Assembly (NCBI GenBank): GCA_050283925.1
Contig: JBNOAI010000007.1
Span: forward strand, 62,001 to 126,000
Direction: 5' to 3'
DNA: 64,000 nt
Origin: ZC4RG25 sp023428365
Lineage (GTDB): Bacteria > Pseudomonadota > Alphaproteobacteria > Rhizobiales > Hyphomicrobiaceae
The notes under the pieces are model-generated. The model had not been told where the DNA came from. It did no database searches and was given only the letters and a program-made list of their open reading frames with translations. Every line of letters begins with the position of its first letter. The stretch's first letter is position 1. The position numbers were made by a program, and so were the translations under genes. Positions 45,645-54,365 of the stretch are shown here, piece by piece.

Positions 45645-46361
45645 TTCAAATCAATGGCTTAGCTCCCAATCTGCGGATCTCCAAAACACCTCGTTCCCAC
45701 GATCTTACCACACGGGACAGAGGTGCTTTATGTCTGAACCATCCAAATTCGCTGGTTGGATGTCGTCGGCGTGGTCGCCGCAGCGGCCACCCTCTGTGCG
45801 CTGCCGCTGGATGCGTTGCAGCCTCATGGAGCTGATGTCGCTCGCGCATTCGGCGGATGGCTCGGCTTGATGTGATTGGGATGATCTCAGCCGCGATAGC
45901 TGCCGTCGTGTCCCGGCGGCGCGGATCTGATGACCCCGAAGTCCGGCGTCCATGTAGGTGTGATCGCAGTCGAGTTGCTGGCCATGCTGTCTGTATTCGG
46001 GAACCGTTTCGCCTAATGTCACATCTTCGTGCCGGTGTTGGAGGCGTGCCAGGATGCCGAGCCCGGCGCGTGCGCTACCAACGCCGCTGAAGCAGGCATG
46101 CTGCCTGAAAGCGCCACGACAAACGATCGACCGCAATCCGTACGGCGCACAGTAATCGACTACGCATGTACGCGTAGAAACTATGCGTCGCACGTAGAAA
46201 CGCAATCTGTGGAGAATGTTGGCGTCATCAATTCATGTGTTGCGCGAGCCTTGTCTTGCTGCTCAATACGAACACCCGCCGCAGCGGTTCACCCTCACCA
46301 TTCGCCGGACGCGTCCAGACGCGGCTCGAAGCCGATGGCTTTTGCCCAGAGGAGACGTTGC
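45645..46361. other. Gene-poor junction after tRNA-Phe with decayed coding scraps
   Basis: No convincing complete gene. On the plus strand a stretch from about 45756 to 45875 reads as a hydrophobic peptide (VVGVVAAAATLCALPLDALQ) with coding-like third positions but no proper start, and after two stops the same frame resumes at 45930 with MTPKSGVHVGVIAVELLAML for 28 codons. A 46-codon frame at 45730-45870 has an AGAGGTG ribosome site but unlikely composition. I read the stretch as remains of small membrane-protein genes. A repeat cluster at 46160-46201 is listed separately. Confidence 0.5.
46160..46201. repeat. Inverted and direct repeats upstream of the initiator-like gene
   Basis: CTACGC and GCGTAG (46160-46165, 46172-46177) are inverted around ATGTAC. 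The unit ending in CGTAGAAAC occurs twice in tandem (46161-46181 and 46182-46201). They lie 160-200 bp before a predicted DNA-binding protein gene and may be its binding sites. Confidence 0.4.
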
Positions 46362-47510
46362 GTGAAGCTCTCCGATCTCGATCTGTCTGATACTGCTGGT
46401 GACGCCGAACGAGGCTTCATCGCCCCTAAGCACACCGGGTTCATCAAGATCCTGAACGAGCTCATCGGACGCCTGCTGGATCAGGGAAAACCAACCAGCA
46501 CCGCCCTGCATCTGTTGGCCATCAAGCTCAGCCGGACGGACTGGACGCTGAACGAAGTGCACGTCAACAGGGTGTATGGGATCGGCCCGCGTCGGTTTCC
46601 CTCCGCCATCGCACTGATGAAGCGGACCGGGGTGTTGACCCGCAAGCGCCAAGGGCGGACGTTCTGCACAGAGACGCTGACGGCGGCGGGAGATGGCTTC
46701 GTCATGTTGCCTCGCGATGTTCTGGCGCAACCGTCGAACGTCGTGGCCATGATCCTGATCGTATTGCTCTCCCCGGTGCCAGTACGCCGCGAGGACGCTG
46801 CCCGGCGGCTGGGGATCACCAGCCCGACGACGATCCGTGCGCTGACCGGGGAAGTGATCAGCACCGGCGCTGTCCGCCGCTTGGTCGGAGGGACCGGGGT
46901 CATTTATCTGGCGCGCCCCGAGGTTGCACAAAATTGCGCCCATCAAATTCGCGCCGATCAAAAACGCGCCCATACACTTGAGAAGATAGGTTCTCCACGT
47001 AAGACGGAAGAAACTTCAATTCAGATGGGGGGTACGGTTCAGCCTCCGGCTGAGACCGGCGCGCCCTTTTTTGATCCTCGTTTGGACGAAGCATTCGAAC
47101 ATCCCCAACTTCTCGGATGGGTGTACGACACCGAGGACCCGGTGATCGAAAGCTTCACCGACCATCGGTTGGATCTGCTGGCTGAAGTGTCGGCGATGAT
47201 CACCGACGACGAGCTGGCGATGCGGGTTCGCGCTCAGGCCCGGCGACGTGTCGATCCATTGATCTTGACAGCTCCGGGGCTCGCCACGATCCGCCTGTTT
47301 GCCGCTCGGATTTTGGACACCCACGAAGACCTTCAGGCCAATTACGCCCTCGATATGGTTCTGGATGCCATTGGCCGCCTGATCGGCGATCGGAAAGCAC
47401 GCCTGAACTCGCTTGAGGTGATCGGCAAACGCCTCGCCTACGCGCTTGCCAGAGATGAAGAACGGATCGTGGCCGGAGGCCTGCCCTTTGACCCTGACGA
47501 CGATGCATGA
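46362..47510 (+). CDS. Winged-helix protein, putative phage/plasmid-type replication initiator
   Basis: 382 aa from a GTG at 46362 with GAGGAGA upstream. The N-terminal half has two consecutive winged-helix-like parts: LHLLAIKLSRTDWTLNEVHV ... RFPSAIALMKRTGVLTRKRQGR, and MILIVLLSPVPVRREDAARR ... ITSPTTIRALTGEVIS. This duplicated arrangement resembles initiators of plasmids and phages. At about residues 190-205 the DNA contains three tandem 15-bp repeats (listed separately). The C-terminal half is acidic and helical with LNSLEVIGKRLAYALARDEE. I cannot name the family; initiator function is an inference from architecture and repeats. Confidence 0.7.
   Translation: MKLSDLDLSDTAGDAERGFIAPKHTGFIKILNELIGRLLDQGKPTSTALHLLAIKLSRTDWTLNEVHVNRVYGIGPRRFPSAIALMKRTGVLTRKRQGRTFCTETLTAAGDGFVMLPRDVLAQPSNVVAMILIVLLSPVPVRREDAARRLGITSPTTIRALTGEVISTGAVRRLVGGTGVIYLARPEVAQNCAHQIRADQKRAHTLEKIGSPRKTEETSIQMGGTVQPPAETGAPFFDPRLDEAFEHPQLLGWVYDTEDPVIESFTDHRLDLLAEVSAMITDDELAMRVRAQARRRVDPLILTAPGLATIRLFAARILDTHEDLQANYALDMVLDAIGRLIGDRKARLNSLEVIGKRLAYALARDEERIVAGGLPFDPDDDA
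46930..46974 (+). repeat. Three tandem ~15-bp iteron-like repeats inside the initiator-like gene
   Basis: Units AAAATTGCGCCCATC, AAATTCGCGCCGATC and AAAAACGCGCCCATA follow each other without gaps. Their translation (AQNCAHQIRADQKRAH) looks like a linker, so the DNA rather than the protein may be under selection. Tandem repeats within an initiator gene serve as the replication origin in lambda O. Confidence 0.5.
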
Positions 47511-47893
47511 TGCGGCTGACGGCAATTTCTCAACACCGTGAGCGCGCGCGCATCATGGGGTCTTACGCCGCGATGGATCAAAAAGGCATGGACGCAAAAA
47601 GACTGCTGGCTCTGCTCAAGACGATCCTGCCTGAGACATCTACGTCCGGCGTGCGGAGCGGAAAAGGCCAGGAGAATGTCGAACGCTCAGCCCCACGCCG
47701 CTGTGGGGCCAGGACACGCGCTGGCCATCCGTGCCAGCGGAAGGGTACCGGAGCTGGCGGCCGATGCGCCAATCATGGCGGTGCGAGCACCGGTCCGAAA
47801 TCGGCCGAGGGCCGCGCAAAGATCAGCTCTGCTCAGAAAGCACGGTGGAAAAAATGGCGAGCAGATCGTCGGCGCAATGCGCCGGAAGTGTGA
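47507..47893 (+). CDS. HGGxSTGPK-motif phage-type small protein
   Basis: 128 aa from the ATG at 47507, overlapping the previous stop; later starts at 47555 or 47573 are possible. The C-terminal half has a zinc-like RCGARTRAGHPCQRKG then GGRCANHGGASTGPKSAEG, the HGGxSTGxxT motif of small proteins in phages and plasmids, often near packaging genes. It ends in a basic helix SSAQKARWKKWRADRRR. Role unknown; supports a phage origin of this region. Confidence 0.75.
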   Translation: MMRLTAISQHRERARIMGSYAAMDQKGMDAKRLLALLKTILPETSTSGVRSGKGQENVERSAPRRCGARTRAGHPCQRKGTGAGGRCANHGGASTGPKSAEGRAKISSAQKARWKKWRADRRRNAPEV

Positions 47894-48045
47894 GGTAGGC
47901 GTATCTCATGTCGCCTCCTCATTCGTCGGGCGCGTCCCCGCGGTCATAGTGAGCCAATCCTCAACTTTGACGGTATTTGGCATTGATCTGCGTTCGTTGA
48001 ATGGATACTCGGCAGGTAGGGTGCCGCACCGGGGCAAATACGATC

Positions 48046-49560
48046 ATGCAGCAACGACACACGCCACAACTCACCCAGGATGAACTCGAACGCCATCTTT
48101 GGCAGGCGGCTGACATTCTGCGCGGCCATGTCGATGCGGGAAAATTCAAGGACTACATCTTCGCCGTACTGTTCTACCGGCGCATCTGTGACGTGTGGGA
48201 TGAGGAGTACGACGAGCTGCTGGCAGAAACCGGCAGCCGGAAAGAGGCAGCCGACCCTGACGAACACCGCTTCCATGTGCCTCCCAAACATCACTGGAAG
48301 GAGGTTCGCAAAAACGCCACCCAGATCGGCCAGCATCTGAACAACGCCTTCGCCGCCATCGAAGATGCCAACCTGCGTCTGCGCGGCGTGTTCGGCGACG
48401 TGGACTTCGCCAATCAGGAACGCTTCCCCGACGCGCGGCTGGAGAAGCTGCTCGCGCACTTCGAGACGCATCGCCTGCGGAACAGCGATGTGCCGCCCGA
48501 CATGCTCGGCGACGCCTACATGTATCTGATCGAGCAGTTCGCTGAAGGCGCGGGCAAGAAGGGGGGCGAGTTCTACACGCCAAGACAGGTCGTCAAGCTC
48601 ATCGTCGAATGCCTACAGCCCAAGCCGGGCATGTCGATCTACGACCCCACCTGCGGCTCTGGCGGCATGCTGCTGGAGGCGGTCCAGCACCTGAAGGACA
48701 AAGGCCAAGACCCGCGCAGCCTGTCCCTCTATGGGCAGGAGAAGGAACTGGACACCTGGGCCATCGCCCAGATCAACCTATTCCTGCACGACATCGACGA
48801 CGCCTTCATCGCCAAGGGCGACACCATCCTTGATCCCAAGCGGTACGATCCGCGCGCGCAGGAGTTTGTTGCGGGCATCGGCACCTACGACCGGGTCCTG
48901 GCCAACCCACCCTTCTCGCAGAAGGTCTGGGGTCACGAGGTCTGGACCAACGGCGACCCTTTTGGTCGCGACGTCTATGGCGTGCCGCCCAAGGGCTATG
49001 GTGATCTCGCCTTCGTCCAGCACATGATTGCCTCGCTGAAGGACGACGGCATGCTGGGCGTGGTCGTGCCGCATGGCGTGCTGTTCCGGGGCGGCGTCGA
49101 GGGCCGCATCCGCGAGGCCATGCTGAAGGCCGACATCGTCGAGGCCGTGATCGGTCTGGCGCCCAATCTGTTTTACGGCGCGGGCATCCCGGCGGCGATC
49201 CTGATCATCCGCAAAACCAAGCCCAAAAAGCGGAAGGGCAAGGTGCTGGTCATCAACGGCGACGCCACCTTTACGCCGGGCAAGGCTCAGAACCGTCTGA
49301 CTGACGACAATGTGCGGACGCTGGTCAACGCTTTCCACGGCTTCGCCGATATCGACAAGCTGGCGCGGGTGGTGCCGGTGGATGAAATCGCGGCCAACGG
49401 CTTCAACCTGAACATCAGCCGCTACGTCCAGACTGGCGCAGACGCCGAGGCCGTGGATGTCGCCGTAGAGGTCGCCAAGCTCCAAGCCCTTATCGCCAAG
49501 CGCGACGAGGCCGAGGCGGTGATGTTCGGACACCTGAAGAGGCTCGGCTATGTTGGATAG
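48046..49560 (+). CDS. hsdM: Type I restriction-modification DNA methyltransferase subunit
   Basis: 504 aa from the ATG at 48046; an ATG at 48001 is an alternative and neither has a strong ribosome site. N-terminal helical domain (LERHLWQAADILRGHVDAGK), then the SAM-binding part GGEFYTPRQVVKLIVEC, YDPTCGSGGMLLEAV and the N6-adenine catalytic motif LANPPFSQ. The C-terminal VEAVIGLAPNLFYGAGIPAAI is typical. It overlaps hsdS by 11 bp. Complete and probably functional as a methylase if a specificity subunit is made. Confidence 0.96.
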   Translation: MQQRHTPQLTQDELERHLWQAADILRGHVDAGKFKDYIFAVLFYRRICDVWDEEYDELLAETGSRKEAADPDEHRFHVPPKHHWKEVRKNATQIGQHLNNAFAAIEDANLRLRGVFGDVDFANQERFPDARLEKLLAHFETHRLRNSDVPPDMLGDAYMYLIEQFAEGAGKKGGEFYTPRQVVKLIVECLQPKPGMSIYDPTCGSGGMLLEAVQHLKDKGQDPRSLSLYGQEKELDTWAIAQINLFLHDIDDAFIAKGDTILDPKRYDPRAQEFVAGIGTYDRVLANPPFSQKVWGHEVWTNGDPFGRDVYGVPPKGYGDLAFVQHMIASLKDDGMLGVVVPHGVLFRGGVEGRIREAMLKADIVEAVIGLAPNLFYGAGIPAAILIIRKTKPKKRKGKVLVINGDATFTPGKAQNRLTDDNVRTLVNAFHGFADIDKLARVVPVDEIAANGFNLNISRYVQTGADAEAVDVAVEVAKLQALIAKRDEAEAVMFGHLKRLGYVG

Positions 49561-50507
49561 CTTGCCTTGGAGAACCGTGAGCGTCGCCGAAGCAATCTGC
49601 AAGCAGCGGGGTAAGGAACTCCGCAAGCTTCAGACAGCTGCTTACCAGAAAACCGGAGTTCTCCCCATCGTGGACCAAGGTGCCGCTTTAGTATGTGGTT
49701 TCACTGACGACACATCGTTCGAGTATCCTCATGAACTTCCCGTGGTCATCTTCGGAGATCATACGCGCGTTCTAAAATATGTTGACTTTCCTTTCGCTGT
49801 TGGGGCGGACGGAACGCAGTGTCTGCGCCCCAACGAGAATTTCGATCCTCGGTATTTCTTCTATGCCCTCGGCGCGCTTGAGCTCCCAAGTGAGGGGTAT
49901 GCGCGTCACTTCAAGCTGCTTAAGGAACGCCGGATACCGGTGCCAACACTCGACGAGCAGCGGAGGATCGCCGAGGTGCTGCGGTCGGTTGATGAGGCGA
50001 TTGCCACTGAACAAGCTTATCTCGAACATGGCCCCCAATTATGCGGCATCATACCGGATCAAGAAATTCGTGCAGCCGGATCTTCTGTTGCAAAAAGGTG
50101 ATGTCCTGTTTGTCAGATCATCAGTTCGCCGCGAGGGCATCGGGTGGGCGTCGGTCGCTGATGGGTTTTCCGAGCCTACAACATTCTGCGGCTTCATCAT
50201 TCGCGGTCGTCCCTTCTCCGATACTTTTCTATCCCGCTTTGTCGTCGGCCTTCTGCGCGCACCATCCTACCGACGCTGGCTAATGCAGCATTCGACCAGA
50301 TCGGCTCTTACAAACATTAATCAGAAGACGATCTCCTCAGTGGAAATTCCATTGCCGAGCATTGAACGACAACAAGAGTTGGTAGGTCAGCATGAGGCGA
50401 TGACCAATGCGGCTGGTCTTTGCCAGATAGGGCTGAAACGCCTCGAACAGACACGAAGAGAGCTAACGAGCGACCTCCTCTCCGGCCGTGTCAGGGTGCC
50501 CGCATGA
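49550..50507 (+). pseudogene. hsdS: Type I restriction specificity subunit, frameshifted and shortened
   Basis: The first frame (49550 to about 50030) encodes one target-recognition domain and the central repeat LDEQRRIAEVLRSVDEAIAT. The second half continues in the +1 frame from about 50028 with ASYRIKKFVQPDLLLQKGDV and LPSIERQQELVGQHE to the stop at 50507. Loss of one C from the C5 tract at 50032-50036 would join them into 318 aa, short for HsdS (usually about 400), so the start of the second recognition domain also seems lost. The first frame alone continues to a stop at 50101 (183 aa). Could be phase variation, decay or a sequence error. Confidence 0.85.
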
Positions 50508-53500
50508 GCGAATATCGCCTCGCCGAGAAGCCCGCGCTCGATGCCCTAACGACAATGGGCTATGTCGCGCTTCATCACGAGGCGGCGATGGCGATGCGGC
50601 AGGAGGCGAACCGTGTCCTGCTGAAGCCGGTGCTGATCGAGTCACTTCAAGCCCTGAATGAGGGGTTGGTCGGCGAGGACGCCGAGGCGATCTACAGCGA
50701 TCTGTTCACCCTGTCGGACAATGAGGAATGGCAGAAGCGTCTGCGTGGGGACATGACGCGCAAGCTGAAAGGCGCGACTCACGGCCAAAACATCACCCTG
50801 ATCAACTTCAAGCGGCCGGATAGGAATCGCTATCACGTGGTCCGCCAGTTCAGGGTGGACGCGCAGCGGCCGCGCATCGCCGATCTGGTGGTGTTCGTGA
50901 ACGGCATCCCGCTGGTCGTGATCGAGGCCAAGTGTCCGCTGAAGGCGGGGGATCGATCCGGTCAGGCGTTCGAACAGATTAAGCAGTATGAGCGCGACAT
51001 TCCGCGCCTGTTCTATCCCAACGCGTTCAACATCGTCACGGATGGCATGGCGACGCTGTATGGCGCGACCGGCGCGCCGTCGAAGTTCTACGCCCCGTGG
51101 CCCGACCCATGGCCGCGTTCGCGTGACGAGTTCGCCGACGACCTCAGCAAAGACCTGTGGTGCCTGCTAGAGCCGTCGCGGCTGCTCGACCTGCTGGCCC
51201 ACTTCATCGTCTTCGAGACCGACCCTGACGGTGGGCAACGGATCAAGAAGGTCTGCCGCTATCAGCAGTTTCGTGCCGTCAACAAGGCGGTGACCCGCGT
51301 CGCCGAAGGCACCAAGAAGAAGGGCTTGATCTGGCACACCCAAGGCTCGGGCAAGAGCCTGACGATGGTCTTCCTCGCCGTGAAGCTGAAGACCCATCTG
51401 ACGCTGGACGCGCCGACCCTCCAGAACCCCAACATCCTCGTTCTGACAGACCGCATCGATCTGGACGATCAGATTTCCAAGACCTTCGTCGCCTGCGGCC
51501 TGCCAAATCCGAAACAGGCGTCGTCGGTCGGCGAACTGCGCGAGGCCGTTGCGCGCAGCGGCTCGGGCCAGATCCTGCTTTCGACCATCTTCAAGTTCCA
51601 AGGTTCCAGGGAGCCGATCCCGAACTCGGGAAACTGGATCGTGCTGGTGGACGAATGCCACCGCACGCAAGAGAAAGACCTTGGCGCCTTCCTTCAGGCG
51701 ACGCTGCCCGACGCTCGCTACTTCGGCTTCACCGGCACGCCCATCAAGAAGGCAGATAAGGACACCTACGCCCGCTTCAGCGAGCCGGGCGAGACCTACC
51801 TCGACAAATATGGGATCGACGATGCGGTGCGCGACGGCGCAACCGTGCCAATCCTTTACGAGGGCCGGAAAACCGAGTGGTCGATCAACGAGGCGGAGAT
51901 CGACATCCTGTTCGACCGCTGGTTTCTCGATCTATCCGACGAGAAGCGCGAGAAGCTGAAGCAGAAGGTCAGCCTCGCCCTGATCGCCAAGCATCCAGAA
52001 CGCATCCGGCTGATCGCCCGCGACATCTGGGAGCATTTCAAGCAGACCTGTCGCCCGGACGGCTTCAAGGCCCAGATCGTCGCCATCGACCGGGAGGCGG
52101 TCGTGCTCTATCGCGCCGCCTTGGCCGAGGTGATCGCTCCCGATCTGGCGAAAGGCGGTATGGCCGGAGCAGATGCGGCGGCGAAGGCCGACCGCATGAT
52201 CGCCTGCGTCTTCTCCAAGAGCCAAGAGGACGACAAGCCCAGCGAAGACACGGACATCGAAGCAATTCGCGCCGAGCTGCGTACCCATTTTCTCGATGAT
52301 GCTGGGGAGAAGGTCGCCAAGAAGGCGTTCAAGGGCAACACGGATGAGCCGAGCTTCCTCATTGTCTGCGATAAGCTGCTGACCGGCTTCGACGCGCCGA
52401 ACGAGCATGTCATGTATCTGGACAAGCCGCTGCGCGAGCACGGCCTGCTGCAAGCCATTGCGCGGACCAACCGCACGTGTTCCATCAAACGTCCGGACGG
52501 CACGACGGTCGATAAACCGCATGGCCGGATCGTGGACTACATCGGCGTTACCAAGAACCTTGAAGACGCCCTGTCGTCCTATCGCGCCGATGACGTTCAG
52601 AATGCCTTGCGCGACCTCGATCTGCTACGCCGCGATCTGCATGAGACCCATGCGCGGTTCATGCGTCAAAGGCGGCTGATGGGCCTCGACGGTATAGACG
52701 AAAAGGCGGCCGCTTACGCTGTCGAGAAGATGGCTTCGGCTGGCCGGGAAGACGACTGGTTCGAGCTTCAGCGGCTCGGTCGTCACTTCGTGCGGACCTA
52801 CGGCGACCTGTCGCCCGATCCGGCGATCCTCGATTTCACCGAGGACGTGAAGTGGACGGCGGCTTTCCTGCGGCTGGCGCAGCAGGCGATCACCAAGGAA
52901 GAAAGCCTCGATTACCTGACCTACTCCGGCAAGATCAGAGACATGCTTGAGGAGCACGTTCGCGCGACCGGCTTGTCCACGACTGTCCGCCTCCGCAACA
53001 TCACCGACCCAGACTTCAAGGACGACTTCCAGACCGAAGAGAAGTCGGAGGAGGAGCTTCACGAGGCGTTCGTGCGGAAGGCCGCCGAACTGAAGCGCGT
53101 GACGCGCGAACTGGTCGATAAGAACCCGGCCCAATACGGCCGCTTCTCGGAGCGGGTGCTGGAGATCATCCGCCGCTTCGAAGAGGGCCAGATCGCCGCC
53201 GCCGAGGGCCTCAATCACTTCGAAGACCTGACCGGCGGCATCGAGGCCGAGGCGGGCGCGCACACCGGGCGGGGCATGGACGAGCACGCATTCGCCATTC
53301 TGCGGATCGTCGAGCCGCATTCGACCGACGCAAACCATGAGACTTTGCAGGCCGCCGCTGTGGAGGTTGGCGCCCTCTACGCCAGCGCGCAGGCCAGCCA
53401 ACCCTCATGGCATTTCATGGATGGCTACAAGCGTGAACTGCGCAAGGATGTGCGCAAAATCCTAAAAGACTGCCAGTTGCCGGAATTAGCGTCCGTTTGT

Positions 53501-53551
53501 GGTGAGATCGAAGATTACGCGGTTCATGCGTATGGCAGTGCCATGTCATGA
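50504..53551 (+). CDS. hsdR: Type I restriction endonuclease motor/nuclease subunit
   Basis: 1015 aa from the ATG at 50504 (ATGA overlap with hsdS). N-terminal nuclease domain: ADLVVFVNGIPLVVIEAKCP carries the Asp and Glu-x-Lys of the PD-(D/E)xK site. Superfamily 2 helicase: HTQGSGKSLTM (Walker A), VLVDECHRT (DECH), FGFTGTPI, and later LLTGFDAPNEHVMYLDKPL and QAIARTNRT. C-terminal helical region contacts HsdM. All key residues present. It overlaps the metallopeptidase gene by 4 bp. Confidence 0.96.
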   Translation: MSEYRLAEKPALDALTTMGYVALHHEAAMAMRQEANRVLLKPVLIESLQALNEGLVGEDAEAIYSDLFTLSDNEEWQKRLRGDMTRKLKGATHGQNITLINFKRPDRNRYHVVRQFRVDAQRPRIADLVVFVNGIPLVVIEAKCPLKAGDRSGQAFEQIKQYERDIPRLFYPNAFNIVTDGMATLYGATGAPSKFYAPWPDPWPRSRDEFADDLSKDLWCLLEPSRLLDLLAHFIVFETDPDGGQRIKKVCRYQQFRAVNKAVTRVAEGTKKKGLIWHTQGSGKSLTMVFLAVKLKTHLTLDAPTLQNPNILVLTDRIDLDDQISKTFVACGLPNPKQASSVGELREAVARSGSGQILLSTIFKFQGSREPIPNSGNWIVLVDECHRTQEKDLGAFLQATLPDARYFGFTGTPIKKADKDTYARFSEPGETYLDKYGIDDAVRDGATVPILYEGRKTEWSINEAEIDILFDRWFLDLSDEKREKLKQKVSLALIAKHPERIRLIARDIWEHFKQTCRPDGFKAQIVAIDREAVVLYRAALAEVIAPDLAKGGMAGADAAAKADRMIACVFSKSQEDDKPSEDTDIEAIRAELRTHFLDDAGEKVAKKAFKGNTDEPSFLIVCDKLLTGFDAPNEHVMYLDKPLREHGLLQAIARTNRTCSIKRPDGTTVDKPHGRIVDYIGVTKNLEDALSSYRADDVQNALRDLDLLRRDLHETHARFMRQRRLMGLDGIDEKAAAYAVEKMASAGREDDWFELQRLGRHFVRTYGDLSPDPAILDFTEDVKWTAAFLRLAQQAITKEESLDYLTYSGKIRDMLEEHVRATGLSTTVRLRNITDPDFKDDFQTEEKSEEELHEAFVRKAAELKRVTRELVDKNPAQYGRFSERVLEIIRRFEEGQIAAAEGLNHFEDLTGGIEAEAGAHTGRGMDEHAFAILRIVEPHSTDANHETLQAAAVEVGALYASAQASQPSWHFMDGYKRELRKDVRKILKDCQLPELASVCGEIEDYAVHAYGSAMS

Positions 53552-54315
53552 AGCACGTTCGCATAGGTCAAACTGAGATTTGCTATCGCGTACGCCGGTC
53601 AGCCAAGGTGGCCGAACGGCGCATTACGGTAACACCGGGTAACATTGAGGTATTGGCGCTACCAGCAGATGATGATGACGACATCGAAGCTTTCCTGCAG
53701 CGAAAGCGCCGGTGGCTTTTCAACGCGGTTCGCGAGTTAGAGCATAAGGCCTCAAAACGCCCGGTCGTGCCGCGCTTCATGACGGGATCAAAAATTCCGT
53801 TTCGCGGCCGGATGATGAAGCTCACCGTCCGCCGATACGACGGCCCTCAGATTGCGATTGGCTTTCGCAACGGCTTTTTCGTCGATCTTCCTCCGTGGGT
53901 GAGAAGCGATCAAGCGGACGAGGCCGTCGCCAACGAAATCAAGCTCTGGCTCAAGCAACGGGTCCGGCGAGACGTGCAGGAAGTCGTCGCAAATTACACG
54001 CAGCGTTTTGGATTGGTGCCACGTGCGTTGCGCGTCGCCGATATGAAAACCGGGTGGGGATCATGTGGGGTCAAAGGTACGATCTGCATCAATTGGCATC
54101 TGATCTTCGCACCTCGCCGCGTGCTGGAATACGTGGTGGTTCACGAGCTTGCGCACCTGAAACTTCGGTCGCATGAAAATCAGTTCTGGAAATTCTTGGC
54201 TAAGATGATGCCGGAATATGCATCGGCGAAGGCTTGGCTGGACAAGCATCAAGGGATGCTGGACAGCTCATTCTTGAATGTGAGGTGGAATACGATCGGT
54301 CTCACCGCGGTGTAG
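53548..54315 (+). CDS. M48-type (YgjP/DUF45-like) metallopeptidase of the restriction operon
   Basis: 255 aa. The zinc motif HELAHLKLRSH (HExxH) and the family core MKTGWGSCGVKGTICINWHL followed by VLEYVVVHELAHL identify the YgjP-like group (DUF45). N-terminal beta-rich part with VRRSAKVAERRITVTPGN. Genes of this group commonly follow hsdR with a 4-bp overlap, as here, so it is a restriction-linked accessory peptidase with no known target. It may limit the restriction subunit or act in defence. Confidence 0.92.
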   Translation: MKHVRIGQTEICYRVRRSAKVAERRITVTPGNIEVLALPADDDDDIEAFLQRKRRWLFNAVRELEHKASKRPVVPRFMTGSKIPFRGRMMKLTVRRYDGPQIAIGFRNGFFVDLPPWVRSDQADEAVANEIKLWLKQRVRRDVQEVVANYTQRFGLVPRALRVADMKTGWGSCGVKGTICINWHLIFAPRRVLEYVVVHELAHLKLRSHENQFWKFLAKMMPEYASAKAWLDKHQGMLDSSFLNVRWNTIGLTAV

Positions 54316-54365
54316 AAAACATTGTATAGCGGACGGCGTAGAACCGGACATTGCTGCAGCCGCGC

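Noticed and set aside
45705..46205. 166-codon minus-strand open frame after tRNA-Phe
   Set aside because: Arg/Cys-rich composition typical of a shadow frame and no ribosome site or motif.
46263..46973. 236-codon open frame antisense to the initiator-like gene
   Set aside because: No ribosome site or recognisable motif; the plus-strand frame has winged-helix segments and a good start.
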